A stretch of 64,000 nt of DNA from contig JADWOT020000006.1 of the NCBI GenBank assembly GCA_036345935.2, forward strand, positions 9,708,519-9,772,518, in the 5' to 3' direction. Position 1 is the first letter of the stretch, and each line of letters opens with the position of its first letter. This document shows positions 24,308 to 37,900 of this stretch, one piece after another. This stretch comes from Taenia hydatigena (Eukaryota > Platyhelminthes > Cestoda > Cyclophyllidea > Taeniidae). A program made the position numbers and the translations under genes. Under the pieces are notes generated by a model. The model was not told where the DNA came from and did not search any database. It saw nothing but the letters and a program-made list of their open reading frames with translations.

Positions 24308-27300
24308 GTTCCATTGAAAATGCTGTCCACCTTCATTTCAGTGATAATTGTCTTGTCATCGTCTTAGCTTAAGTCAGACTATGTTGTTGATTAGTAATTT
24401 GCCTCATAATGTCAAGTCGGAGACTGCATTTTGATCTAAAATCAAAACTACTTTTACTTTAGTGAATATTTAGCTGTGGCACCATAATATTCTGGATTTT
24501 CAGTGTTATTAATGTGTTCCCTCCTGATAACTTAATGGAAATTTGAGCCTTTAGAACTCAATTCACATGATTGTTCAAGTTTCCGTTTTGCATAAATTGC
24601 TTAGTTAAAAATTTATTAAGAAGACTCTTTTTTGAATTATATCATCGCAACTTCAGAGTCCCGACTTCGCTTGCTTAACGAAGTTAAGACTTGGATTTTC
24701 GTATACCACATAAATTTTCAAGGGCTTCGACAGAATTTCGGTGTATAGTTTTATACGTCGAGAGGTTTCTCACTCAGTGCCCTTAAGATTGGACCTTTTC
24801 AACTCAACTAAAATGGCCACTTGTAACGCCATCCATCCTAGTAGCGGAGCCTTTTTCTCCATGAATAGCATTAATTCAACCTTCTTTTGGACTAGCTTAA
24901 CACTATTAAACTTATGCCTTTTGAATGAAGATCCGAATGGGCGGTTCCAGGTTCAACCCTGCGGTAAATGCAAGCGTATTCTCAATGCCTAAGTTTAAGC
25001 AGATGTGGATTTAAGCCCATTTCACCTGGTAGACCTGACTGACGTTACTTTAGGGTCTGGATAATTTATGCTGTTGTCTAAGTTTTTTATCGCAAATGGA
25101 ACTGAAGCTATCGTGACTTGTACGTTTTTTGCTTTTACTAAAAGTCTCCTCATTCAATGCCATGAGCGTTTTATTGTCAGCAGACTTTGACAATCGGCTA
25201 ATTCTTGTGTACATTCGATGTCGCCACGGCAGGTGAATGGGCACTTGTAGGAAAAGTGGATGAAGAAAAGTAGTTGGCAAGTGTGGAAATCAGCAAGAAT
25301 GGTTCAGAAAGCGCGTGACTTTATGAAACTAACACACATTTTGCTTACATGATGGGGATTTCGTGCTAAGATCATCTGCACATATAGGATTTACCAGTGA
25401 ATTCCCGAATTAAGGGACAAGCATTGCAAGAGCAGGCAAGCATAACAAATTGAACGGTCGGAGCGTATGTTTATTTCGCATTGTTCCCATCCCATAGGGT
25501 CAGAATTGCTGGGTGGTGTCAATAAATACTGAGCCGTATGAGTTTAAAATGGCCGTTTTGGATAAATTAATCAAACTCACAATCCTTTTGCACACTTGTG
25601 TGCCGGTAATCGAAACAAATCCAATAAAAAAAATTCCGTGAGAATGGGTGCTCTTAGAAAGGGATGCTGGCTCTGATGTCTGCCGACAGCTCAGTTAAGG
25701 TGTCTTTTGATTGCTTGACTAATGCACGTTTTGTTGGAATTATTTTAAACGAAACGCTACACTTTTAGGTAAAAATTGCATACCAGCACGAAACAAACCA
25801 TTCTGAGGTGCACCGTTTTGTAGACCTACACAATTCATTAAAGCAATCGGTACGTATTCGAAATGGAGTAGTTTGGAATTTGGCTGCTTTTTACATGTAG
25901 GCGCGTATCAACTTATGCGTGGTGACATTTGCGTTGTTTAGCAGTTAACAATCTATAATTTAGCAATAAAAGCGGTCGCCCCTTCGAAACCGCAAAATTT
26001 AAAAAAAAGTCGACTCAAATGCGAACTAGCTCAGCAAAATGTGGGGATTCGCTGTGACTCAGCTTGAGCTTAACCTTGAGTTGAATAAAATGACATGAAT
26101 AGCTACTTAGATTTTAGACACAAAGGCGGAAACATTGAATGCCCATTTCAACTGTTCATTTCTGCTTTCTTGCGCGCGCTTAGCTGGGCTCATTAGTAAC
26201 CATCCGGTTTTCATCTCTGGAAAATTGAGGTGTATCGACATCTCACTGGAATGCATGGACAACACACGACCATTAAATTTTGATCATATTAGAAGATTCA
26301 TTTGGAAACATTGAAAAAACCTGAATAATTATGAGGCGAGTAGAAAGCTCGTTCAAGCATAAGAAGTCCGCTCAAGTAAAAGGCTCCTCTTTAGAAGTCC
26401 CGCGAATTAGCCTACCAACGCGCGAATAGAAACGTTTGCACCTGGAATGTGCATTCCCACAGGTTAGCTTGCGAAAGAAATGCGTGCTCGTAGGTGGTTA
26501 CGTAGCAAACTACGGTGAAATGCTCATGATTTTTCTGCCATAGTTGGCTTTTTTCGCAAATGAGAATCTTTGGTAATTGTGTAAGGTGGTTTTCCAAGAA
26601 AAGGGCAGCCTGAACCTCCACAGCTCTAATTTGGGTTGAGCTTTTGCACCTCAAGAGCGAAAAATTGGGGTGGACTCACAGTATTACTCAATGATGGAAA
26701 GGGACTCATCACTACGTGTAAAACAACCATCAGTGAAGCAAGTTTTAAGCATTTAGGAGTACGATTTGCAAATCAATTGAATCCGGTTATTTTACTGCAT
26801 TACAATAAAAGTGCACTTGCTTAGTCTTAGTTTATATCGAAGCTCTCCTCGCCTTCAAATATTAAAGGGAATAATTATAAATCTTGAATGTTTGAGCAAT
26901 CAAGTTAGCTAATCACAACCAACGACATCAAAAATTCATCTTAGGTGTTGAAAATCGGTAAATCCTTATTTTGAGAGGTCGCGGTTACAATGCAGAAAAA
27001 GTCATTCGACGGAGCAATAATGAGTCAGTACAGACAGTGCAAATGCATCTATTAGGTTAACGACTAGTACCACTAACCTGGCTATTGTACCTTGTTGACA
27101 GCGATTTCACCCCAAAAATAAGGAAACCCGGATTCCCCACTACCTTTCTAAATAGGTTTGGGTTCGATTTAACTCAAAAAGCTGTAGCAATTTCCTAATC
27201 TAAGTTACAATAATTATTACTTAAAGCTCTTTGTTTTGACACTCAAGAATTGTTTTCATTCAGTCTGTAACATCCACGTGTCAAAAATCGAAAATGAATG

Positions 27301-29497
27301 AGGGTATTTAGAGTTCAGTCGTACAAGCACTACAATACCCTAGTGCGACCTGACGTGGGAAATACTACTTATATTGACCCTGGTGAGGGTACTTGAATGA
27401 CAAGCAGCTTAGTGGCCTCATGCTGGTTGTTTTGTTGGCGTGTTATCTGCAAAGACGTATCGTAGGCGTCATTGAAAGACCCTTGAATTAGGCCTTAAAG
27501 AATGAAATAGCAAAACTTCATGAGCCACTGTTAAGAGATCTGCAGGAAGTAAATCAAGCAGTTAGCTCTAAGAAATTTCGCTCACAACTGTCTCATCATA
27601 CTTTGAGAAATCATTAGTTCTGTAGTTAAATATTTAACAATAATAGTATTTAATAACAGAGAGACATGTTATTCTCAAGGCAACATGGCGAGATTTCTGT
27701 TGTCTTCAAAGATCATAAGAAAGATATAAAAAAAGTAGTGACAGGAAAATAACGTTGCCGAAATTAAGCGGTAGCAAATTTTTCAGGTTCCGCTTCATTT
27801 TCTGGCCATGATGGATGGTAATGACTAATGAATGTCAAGGTGAAAATATTGTAAAGGGGGGTGATAGAGAGAAGGCCTCAAAGTCAAGATAATTCAGTTG
27901 CTGAATACAGTGCAAAGTCGTTGTGTAGAAGGTTGGCCGCACCACGGCAAATCATCCACTCCAAACGATTGCCTTCTGTCAGGTGTGTTGATAACACTGT
28001 TAGCAGTCAATTTCGAAGAACTTCAAAAGTCCATTTGGGTATCGGGTGCGCGATTTTATGTTAGTAACCTTCAAAACAGGAAATTGCTTGAGAGCCTGCT
28101 GAAGTAGTTTAAATGAAGGCTCCATAAAATCAACTGAATTAAGGAAATTGGAAAGTAATAATTGCATTCTTTTCCATTTGTCAGAGTTGCTCCTCTAATG
28201 AATCTGTTAAATAGATAGTACCTGAGAAATCTTGATTGTTTGGGGTCACTGCACTACCTCCCACGAATCAGCTTATGTGTTCGTACTATTTGACGGCGTT
28301 TAACTTCCTCTCTTTCAATATCTCGGAAAGCTCTGGCCCGTGATGTTAATTGTAGCTGGTAATGGTGAAGCATAAAAAGCTCATTTAATGAAAATAATTA
28401 ATGGTAAAATCATCAATGGGATGGAATGCTAAACTTTGTACTTGAGGCAAAAAATGGGTAAAGCACACTCTTATCTTCCATTGTAGTCTCAGCGCAGTTG
28501 CTTTGACTTGCAAAATCTTTGAATCAGTTTCATGCCGGAATCGTCAGCGCCCTGAGACCCCCGTTTCTCATGCACGTTCAAGGAATAACTTATATGTTTC
28601 AAAATTTTTCGATAGTTGAGAGATTTCCCGAGTCGCTGTAAGACTGTCTTGTAAAGCACTCAAAGGTACTCATATTATGGCAGATTTCAAGGTCCTTAAA
28701 TGTTAATAATCCAACAGTAAAATAAAACTAAGCTGCCAGCTTAGGCTCTCTTTATTTTGGAGCACCAAAGCCGCACTTGAGTTATGATTTGATCTTCAAC
28801 GCCGAATGTAAAGGGAAATACATAGCTAAAACGTTGGAAGTTCCTGACCTCCATAATTGAAAAAAGAGTTTGTGCTGTAAATAATGCGTTGAGAAGAATT
28901 TTGTCAGTAACGGATCAAACTTCCGAAGTGGTAAACTTCAGAATTGCAACCGAAGCCCAAAAGAGCTTTCACTGATCAACGCCTCATGCTACAGAATTTA
29001 AACTTGCCTTGCAGAAAAACATTCCACAATTTTTGTAAGAGGATAGTAGCTTTTAAAAAAGTGCATAATGCATGATTTTGAATGAAAGACTTGGTTACAT
29101 GCATTAACTAAAAAGCAGTGTAAAATTCCACGGGAGATCGATTCAAAGATTCCCATGCGTTCCACTCTTTCAGCTGTGTTACTTCCTGAGATCCTCCTAC
29201 AAGGCCCTCGTTTCCATAATTCACCGAAAATTTTAACATCACTCTGAATTATTATATTTGTAATGATTTTCTGAGGCAGAGTTACTTGATAGTCAATGGT
29301 AAACGCGAATCCGTTTATGTCCATTTTGCAAAAGTGCAAAATGCAAATGTAACCAAGGAAGGAAAACTTTCTAAAAATCCAAGCTCAGCCTTATGTACGT
29401 CTGGGTAGCTCCAACAACAAACTACTGTACCTTAGTCCTGCAAACAGCACGCTGCACCCCTCGTATGGCTACAGCTTAATGGAATTAGGGTGGAACG
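24308..29497. other. 5.19-kb spacer between the inverted-repeat arms
   Basis: AT-rich and without a convincing gene. The longest open frames are under 115 codons and show no domain. If the two arms bound a mobile element, this would be its interior, but it carries no visible mobility protein. Confidence 0.5.
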
Positions 29498-30282
29498 GAA
29501 TAGTCAATCTTTAGTCAACACACGGATTCAAAAGTAGAACTTGGGTCAACATTGCAAAGACATCTCAGACCACCCCAGTGTTGCCGATGAAACACCTCGT
29601 TTGGGTCTTGCCAACTGCTAGTTTGACCTTGAAGAAGGAAATCCAAACGTTCCAAAACGGTTGAGAGCCCGGTGAGTTTTGCACAAGCATTGCATACACA
29701 CTTCATTACCTCTAACACCTGCACGGAATCGGCGAGGATTAAGAAGGTGCTCGAAGCAACCGATTAAGTGCACTTCAACGCATGAAATACAGCATTCGGT
29801 TCTCAGATTTTCGAGGCGTTGAAATAATGTAAGCACGCCACTGACGTTGAGAGGGACAAACGCCCAACTCGCTGCATCTTCTTTCCTCCTTGCTGATAAT
29901 AATTAAAAGCTACCTCAAAGGGAGGCAGCAGTGCAAGTCCAATCAACTTGAGAGTATGATCTCCACCACACGTCTATTGTGTACTGAGACGCCGAATTGT
30001 GCTGTGGTGATTGGAGAGGTGAGGAGTGTGCATTAGTAGAAAGCTACCTTTGAAGGCCAGTAGAGATGTGTTGCATGGAGGTCTAGGTTGTGCGTAAACG
30101 ATCGGTTTGCTGCAACAACATCACGGTTCCTCTTATTATTGCTGAGAAGTAGCATTTCGCCGTCCTCCAAGTTCACCTTTTAGTTCATTGAGGTTGGTCA
30201 CTGAAAGTGGGTCTGAGAATCATAGACTCATGACGATGTCTAATTGACGGTCTAGTTGCACCATTTCTAGCTACCAAGATTG
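29498..30282 (-). repeat. Right arm of the 785-bp inverted repeat
   Basis: Reverse complement of 23523-24307, same length, with no difference found in the parts compared. Homology stops abruptly at both ends: inner side GACTATTC, outer side CCAAGATTG. No target-site duplication is visible outside the outer ends. Confidence 0.9.
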
Positions 30283-31330
30283 ACAACTACGTCTGCGAAT
30301 AAATTTGCGGTTTGTAGAAACCTTTCGTACCCTCTGATTGTCCCTAGGTGCGAGATTTCTGAGTCGAATAAACGTTCATACAGAACTGTGAAACTTCTAC
30401 CTCTACTTTTCGTAATTAGCATAAGCAAATGCAAATTTATAACTGTATTCTTCGTGCTATTCATCCAAAGAATACTTTATTTCAATTCCCATCCCTGAGC
30501 GCAGGCAGTCTGCTACACAATAATTTTTAGCAATAGCACTCAATGAAGGGGGATCGCCCCATTAGATTCTAAATGGAATGCCGAAATGTGATCTCATTAA
30601 ACAAAATAGTATTAATAAATTCACGAAACGCAAATCCGAGTTTGTATTGGAAACCATGAATCTGTCAAATAATTTAACTGATGCCTTATTTCTGGTTGTA
30701 AGTTGTTTAAAAATAAGGTCCGAAATAGCAGCCGTAGAAGAAGCTATTGTTGCAATACTAACTCCTCGAGCCAATTCGCCTTATTCTAGTTGATGGTTTT
30801 AATGGCTCAAAATGCATCGATTGTGGAGGTAACTCTTAGAACCATGCCACGCTCGTCGTAATTAATGACGCAAAACACGACTGTATTTTTACTAGAATTT
30901 TATGCAACCCAATGTGGATAGGACTCAGCGCCACTGCAGGGCAGTGCATCCCTTCAAAGTAATTGCCAAAACGGCTGCTCATCCATATCCTCGTTGTTCT
31001 TTAACACAAAAACCTTAAGCCACTTATCAAGTACTTTCGAAGGTAGTGTAGATCTTTTAGGTAATGATTCCTACCAGCTACTATGATTGCTAATTCAGTA
31101 GCTCTACTTAACCATAGTGGTGTTTATTATTTAGAGCGCTCTGGCAGCAACACGCGCTTATTGAATAGTAAAGAGAATTTACTTTGTAATATTAATGGCA
31201 TTTCGACTCAGATGGAAAGTAAAGTTGAAATGCGGTAGAACAATGAGAAAAGTGATATTTGCGATAACTTGCGGCAAAACGCCTACTGAAATGAAAACGA
31301 AAAAAACTTATCTCAAAATGCAGAAACACG
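30283..31330. other. Intergenic stretch before the zinc-finger gene
   Basis: AT-rich, with only short open frames on both strands. It lies downstream of the 3' end of the zinc-finger gene. Nothing further was recognised. Confidence 0.4.
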
Positions 31331-31336
31331 TTTCCT

Positions 31337-31342
31337 TTAATA
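31337..31342 (-). terminator. Candidate polyadenylation signal ATTAAA
   Basis: A common variant hexamer on the minus strand, about 135 nt downstream of the zinc-finger gene stop codon at 31477-31479. Confidence 0.4.
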
Positions 31343-31476
31343 CAGTCAGAAAGAGAACAGAGTAGTAAGAGTTCGAACAAATAAAATAGACCGTGGTGTG
31401 GATCATGATTGTGATTGTAACCGAGCAGGAGCGAAAAGGGTACTGTGTACACAACAAATGCGCAGGGCGAGGACTA

Positions 31477-31935
31477 CTAGAGGTCGGCAGTCTCCGCACC
31501 ATCATCCGATCGAGACTTCTTGGGGTTGCTAACTGCCTCACCACTGTCGGAGGAGCAGGGGTACGGAGTGTCTTCTTCGACAAAGGTCTTTGGTTGCTTT
31601 AGTTGGACGAGATTGGCTTTACAAGGCTTCCTTCGGCTGGATCCAACTCCGTTCGAGACTGGTCTGGCCTCGAACTGCCCGGTGGCCAAAGGAAGCGGGG
31701 AGGGGAAAACTGCTGGAGAGGGAACCATAACGCCATTTGCGTCCACAGGAAGGAGAGGCTTAGAGGAAGGAAGAGAGAGAAATGAAGGAACCGCTGCTTG
31801 AATGGTACTGTTGTTATTGTTATTGCTATTGAAACAGGTCCAGAGCTTGCCCATCTCATCATCTTCAGTCGCAACAGCGTCCTTTCCAGCCGCAACTGTA
31901 GGTGAAAGAGGCTCCTCCTCGTGATTCACCACCAC
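31477..31935 (-). CDS. Zinc-finger gene, last exon (disordered C-terminus)
   Basis: Begins after an acceptor with a T-rich tract at 31936 and ends with TGA. It encodes 152 aa with an Asn run (FNSNNNNNST), Pro/Ser-rich parts and a basic patch KKSRSDD. No fold is expected. Confidence 0.75.
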   Translation of the reverse strand: MVVNHEEEPLSPTVAAGKDAVATEDDEMGKLWTCFNSNNNNNSTIQAAVPSFLSLPSSKPLLPVDANGVMVPSPAVFPSPLPLATGQFEARPVSNGVGSSRRKPCKANLVQLKQPKTFVEEDTPYPCSSDSGEAVSNPKKSRSDDGAETADL

Positions 31936-34900
31936 CTTAAAGAAACATAAACGATAAAGCGCTGATATCTTATTCTTTTTGTGATTTCAAAAATGAGAGC
32001 ACCCATACTGAAAAGCATCCAAATTTAGTGCAACTTGCTTACTTGAATTACCTTATTCGTAGAGGCACCAAACAAAGTGAGAAAAGGTCGCTGCTAATTG
32101 TACAACAATGGGTGAATTATTCAAAGATAACAAGAATCAGGTGAATGAAAGAAACGCGACTCACCGAAGACATAACCTCCTGAAAGGAGGTGGGTAGAAT
32201 GGGTGGTGGAACGGCTGGTGTGCAGTCTAAGTGAACAGTGGAGCAGTGACTGATCAGATCAGCGGAAAGGTTAAACGCCTCCGGACACTGGGGGCACTCG
32301 TAGGCCCGTGCACCCAGGTGTTCCCTCGCCACGTGCGAACGCATTGCCGCGCAGTCCATCGAGGCTACTGTGCAAGCCGAACAGGAAAAGAGTTCGCCCG
32401 AGGCTTGCGGGGTTGCGGAAAGCATCACCATCGGGGTATCCTCAGGTAATCTATTTACCGAAGTACGAAGATGTCGTGGGATTTGAGTATCAGATGCTGA
32501 AGGCTCCGGTTTTATAGGTAAGCCACTCGTCATACTAATTTCCGAGAGAGGCTTGATTACGGTACCTTTCCATTTCATTTTCGCTAGCTGAAGGAGATTT
32601 TCGTCGTTTAAAAGACTATTATCTTCGCGACTCAAACGTGAACAGTGCATCGCAGCAGCCTTGTAACGTTCTGGGACTTTGGCATGCACACCCAGAATGT
32701 GCTTCCGAATGTCACCCATTCCGTGGGGGGATACAGAATTACACCCGGAACAACAAAAGAACCGTCTTCCTCTGCGGCGAGTAACGAACACCTTGTATGC
32801 GGTGTACACTTGCATCTTCCTGAGGAGAATGCCAAAGTAGCTAGGTGGACAGTAACCGCGTACGAGAACTTGCAAGGCTGTCTTTGAATAAGGCAAATCA
32901 ATTATGCGTTCAATATCTTTTGGAGACTGTTCGTTAAGACATGACAGGACAACTGATGTGTCTATTGGATCAGATTCAATGCTTTCTTCCAACTCATCGC
33001 CACCACCGCTGACTCCGCCGTTGGATGTTGAATCACTTAACGGGTGGAATGCAACGGGTAAACTCAGCCGACTATTAATTATCGGCTTCTCATCCTCAGA
33101 GTTGTCCCCCGATAGATCTGCCAGTGGACGCAGTGGTGGAAGGGATCCCAACTTCGAACTACCTCCTTTTGAGGGCGAACGATGCATATGTGGTGTGGAA
33201 ATTGCATCGGGACTGTTAAGCTTGATGGGCCGATCCATTGCCAGCCGATGCAACATTTCATCTGGATAGAGCTGGAAGCCATTCTCTCGGCTGATCCTTG
33301 AGGCCTGACAACAAATTGTGATGTATTCGTGAGGAATTCTCGCATGCACCCCCATTACATGGCGCCGACTATCGGCTAAGGTTGCAGCGCGCATCTTGCT
33401 ATCTGGCTGACGTGTGGTGACAAAAAGCCGTCCGCACGAACAACGAAAGGCCAGTGTCCGATCGCCCTGGCATATACGGGTCATTGTTTTGGAACTGTAC
33501 ACCTGCATCTTGGTACACATCTCTTCTACTTGATGTGGGAGTGCACCCGCATTTTCTAATAATTGGCGAAGCACGGGTTCAGAGTATGGCAAAGGAAGAT
33601 CCAAAATCTGATTTGCACCTTCTAAACCCGGTATTTTGGGCAGATCTGAAAGCTCAAGTGATGCACTGTTAGCCGAGGCAGAAGTATTCAAGAAAGAGTT
33701 TGACGGTGGAGATGTTGCACTTTCTCCTGGTGGGACAGGTCCACGAATACGCACCTTGACGGGGTTCTTTGATCCTGGGATCATTGTCGTGAACCTCGAG
33801 ATCCCGTTTTCGTCTGGTTCGCGTGGAGTGACTAATGGAGCTTCTGGAGACGGTGTACGACTATGTGGACGTTTGTTGCTAGTTCCACTGCTGCTTGCTT
33901 CACTTTCAGCCGACTCTACCTGTCTTCGTGTAAGAAATTCCTGGGCCAACCTAGCCAGCTTCTCATCAGATAGGAGACAAAAGTCAACATGATCCAAACG
34001 TGAAGCCTGCAAGCAGAACCGAAAGTGTTTTGTCGAAATACCACAGTGCGAGCCCAGAATATGTTTGCGTACATCTGCCAAAGCGTGTGGAGAGGAATAG
34101 TAGCAGTGGCCGCACTTGTACCGTTTGAGTCCCGCTTTGAGTTCGTAAATAGCCGACATTGTACTGTACGTACGCATTTTCGTAGCTATGTATTCACGCG
34201 TACTCTCAGGAAGGCCTTCTGTAAGGCGTCTCAATATGTTAATGGAATAGGGAAGAGGAATTTTGCGAACACCCGGTTCTATCTCCTTTGGTCGCATGCG
34301 CCGCATCGCCGCTTGCTCCTGCTTGTCGGAAAAAGCTGTCTCCATCTTGGGAAAACGTACGAATCGCAGAAGGTCCTTCAAATGTTCCCTCGGCGCACCC
34401 AAATGAATGACTAGTAAGTGTCGCTTGAAGTCTGGTAGTCCATAGGAAAAGACTCTATCGCATTCAGGACACTGTGGTACACGACGATGATTCTCCTTCC
34501 CGAGGATTCGGATCACGTAGGAGGAGAATTTGTGCATCTTTTCTGCCAACTGGCCAATGACCTCGGCTGAGAGTTGGCCAGCTAGTTCACTACGAAATTG
34601 CACCTCATCGAATGGAAAAGAGACTAATTCCTCCTCACCAGTTCGTCCAGTACGGATTACCTCCTCTGCGGTTGTCGTTGAGGAGGTGGGTGTGTTAGGG
34701 GCCTCGTCGAAGCCGTTAGAATGCATTTCTGTGTCCGTACCGACCTCCGCAGCATCATTCTCAACGACTTCGATAGGAGGTGGCGGCTGAGGGTTGTTCA
34801 TGGCAAGCCCAGTGAGGGCAGCTGCCATAGCTGCAACCGCTTGCAAATTGGAGGGGGTTAAAAATATGTTGTTAGTAAATAGAGAGTTATCCGCCCCAGC

Positions 34901-37900
34901 CGCCTTTGGACTGGGCAACTCTGTTTTGACCAAGGGAGCAATAGCAGCACCGGCGTCAGTTTGTACGTTTGAATGTGAGGGAGGGAGAAGGCTAGAAAAA
35001 GCTGAAAAAACACTATCCGATGGCGGATTTTGAGACGTCAGTGGGTCGACTGCACTAAGAAGAGCGGTATCGAGATCGGGAGGGTTTTCACATCCGTCCG
35101 ATTCCTTTAGCGTGATATTGGTTTTGCAGCAATTCTCAACAATTACGGATGCCTACAGAAGAAAAGATAAGACTGAAACGTTGACGTATCAATGGAGCCG
35201 ATCTCATTTGAAAAAACAAAGCTTCAGTTTACAAGTGCAGAAAGTAAGGCATGCGACCATTGAGAAAGTCGAGAATTTTAGCAATCCATGACGAAGAGAT
35301 TGTTGAAATAGGTGAAAAGTATTGATACTCAGTTAATCCAACACGGTTGGACTAGTCAGTTTCGCAGCAGGCTGATATCATCCAGAAAGTTCTTTTCTAT
35401 TGTTTGGCCTACCTTTATTATTCAGAGTAGACCAGTGAATAAGTGATAATTGATGAAAGAGAAAAGATTGATCAAATCGAAGACGGCATTCTGGATGGGA
35501 GATGAAAGAGAAGAGGCAGAAGGAAAATAGGGCGATACTATTGATCAAATGAGATCATTTATTTTATTATTGGGGTGAGCGAAGGAAAAACACGGAAAGT
35601 ATGGCCGTGATCGATGTGGAGGAGGGGCGCATACAAACCCCAAGGACAGTGATAAACTGTGACCACCTACAAGCCAGTTTTCGGATGACTACAGTCGTCA
35701 GAATGTCATGTTGGATAAATTTTAACAAACCATATTGAATGAATTAGTGCGAAGTGCTTTGCTTCCAAAAAGGATCCAAACGGAAAAAAAAATAACTAGA
35801 GTGAGCGTAGATCCTAAGTCCATAGCTATTCCAATAAAGTGGATTTTATAAGTTCTAGTACTACAAGGAAATCCATCAGACCAGGTAAGATGGCAAATAT
35901 TGTGAAGTTCTGAAGTCCAAGATACATGAAGAGTATGACGGCTTTAATGAGACCACAACCTAAGCGAACCGCAATGGACGTTTGATGAACGTAATTAGCT
36001 CTACAAACGGCTTCAATATGGATAAGGGCCTACACATTGGACTGATTATTGCACGGGCACGACAAGTCTGAGGCTTGTCCTGAGGTTGATGACGTCATCA
36101 CTGGGTGGACTGCAGTGCTGAAAATATGACTACCCCTGACGTCGCCATCGTCAAAGCAACCCGTAGTCAGTGGGTGGGCCTCGAGCCCCATGTTTAAAAG
36201 CAAAGTCTACTTAAATGAAACCCGACAACTACGATAATTAAAGCAGTCCATCCAAAATTGGTGTACCGTCGTGGATCTCACGGTTAAAAAGACAATCACA
36301 TGTTTGCTCTTCATACATAGCAAACCAGAAAGTAATGTAGGAAACTACCGGAGTTAGCATAAGTGCCAGGCTAATTTTTCAGGTTTAGGGGTGTGTAATG
36401 CGTACAAGTCGGCCATGCACAGCAGACGTCCAAAGGGAAGGAGACCGAGGGCGACGTGCCGCACACTAACGCACCTAGGCGGATGCACGGGTGCGAACGT
36501 AAACGCATACCCAACGCGCTTAAACACACCCACAAAGCCAGGGAACGGGGCGAAGGTTTCAAGAAACCCAGCAGATATCGCATGCAGTCGGCTACCATTG
36601 GCTGGCAGACACCACCGACATCCTACACTACCATTCTCAGCGCGTATGCGCGCACAACGTTCTCGATCAATGCTTCCCGACCGCGCCTCTTCTACGCGAT
36701 GAGCGTGGCCGCGCACGGTGCGCTCGCCTTCAACACCAGCAAAGAATGCTCCATCAACACTGACAAAGGAGATATCGTGCAATGGAAAGCGGATGGACTT
36801 ATTTTTCTTGCGGGCAAACTCTCCAAAAAAGGCCAGTTTCGTCCTTGTTATACATGGGAAGGTTTATGGTAAAGGACCATGTGGAATCCTGAAATTTAAT
36901 CACACGGAAGGGGTGATTTGAAATCGAGAGGCAATCTGCTGAACTGATGTAGCAAATGAACTCTACTACGGCACCAATGAGATGTGCAGACGTATAATCT
37001 CTCCACAAGTGCTTTCGACGAAATACATGACAGAACCAGTACTTGATGTAATAGGAGTGTAATGTGAGTTGAGTAACGTCCCCTTCGGATAGCGATATCG
37101 ATGTTAAAAATAAGAAAACGCATCACTTGGGAAAGCTCAATGTGAATGTTGCGAATGTGCATGAGGAATGAGGGAAGCAACTAGCGACCATCAAGATTGA
37201 AAGCACTAGAACCGTCGATCTCGAGCCCCATGAGGATATCTTTAAAGAAAGGGGATTTCCATCTAGCAACGGTTGCCAATCGCGTATAAGAAACGTGGCA
37301 GGGGATCTTGGCTTCGTGGTATGGTGGTTGGTACAAATAACCCCCCGTGTTAGAGCCTGACTATAAGGGATGAGAACAGAGCTAGAGCCTGGGAAAATAG
37401 TAGCTGTGGAAGAGCCAAACACAAAGCTATCATTCATCGTGCCAAGGAAGGAGCGACCGCGTAGTTGAAGCGAACAACCAACGCAGATGCACGTACACAC
37501 ACTACACCACACACCCACACAGCCGTGCGCACGGCGTGCACAGGTCTTCCTCCGTGCAAGGAATGACGAGTTGGCGGCTTTCGAGACGTAGGCGTGTTCA
37601 TTGGTCGTGCCTGTAGCGCTTCTAGCCGAGAAAACGTATACGTCCATCGCGTCGATCAATGCACACGCCCTCTCTCACTCTTGCGCTTCAACGGAATCGT
37701 GGTTTCACGCACGCACGCGCGTGCCTACGCAGGCAAGCGCGTTGAAGTGGGTGGTTGGGACGAAGAGGATGCAAAGGTAGCGAAGCAGAGACAAACTTCG
37801 TTTGCTTCAGTAATTATAACCAGAAACACTTCAGTTCTTGGGTTAACAAACTCACTAAATTTGAAAACTAGGATAGTCATCAATTATTTTGGCCACAACG

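Noticed and set aside
24940..24975. GGTTCAACCCT box resembling a tRNA T-arm
   Set aside because: No matching acceptor stem, D-arm or anticodon arm upstream.
32231..34790. Many plus-strand open frames opposite the zinc-finger exon
   Set aside because: They overlap a 996-codon minus-strand exon with finger motifs and show no domains of their own.
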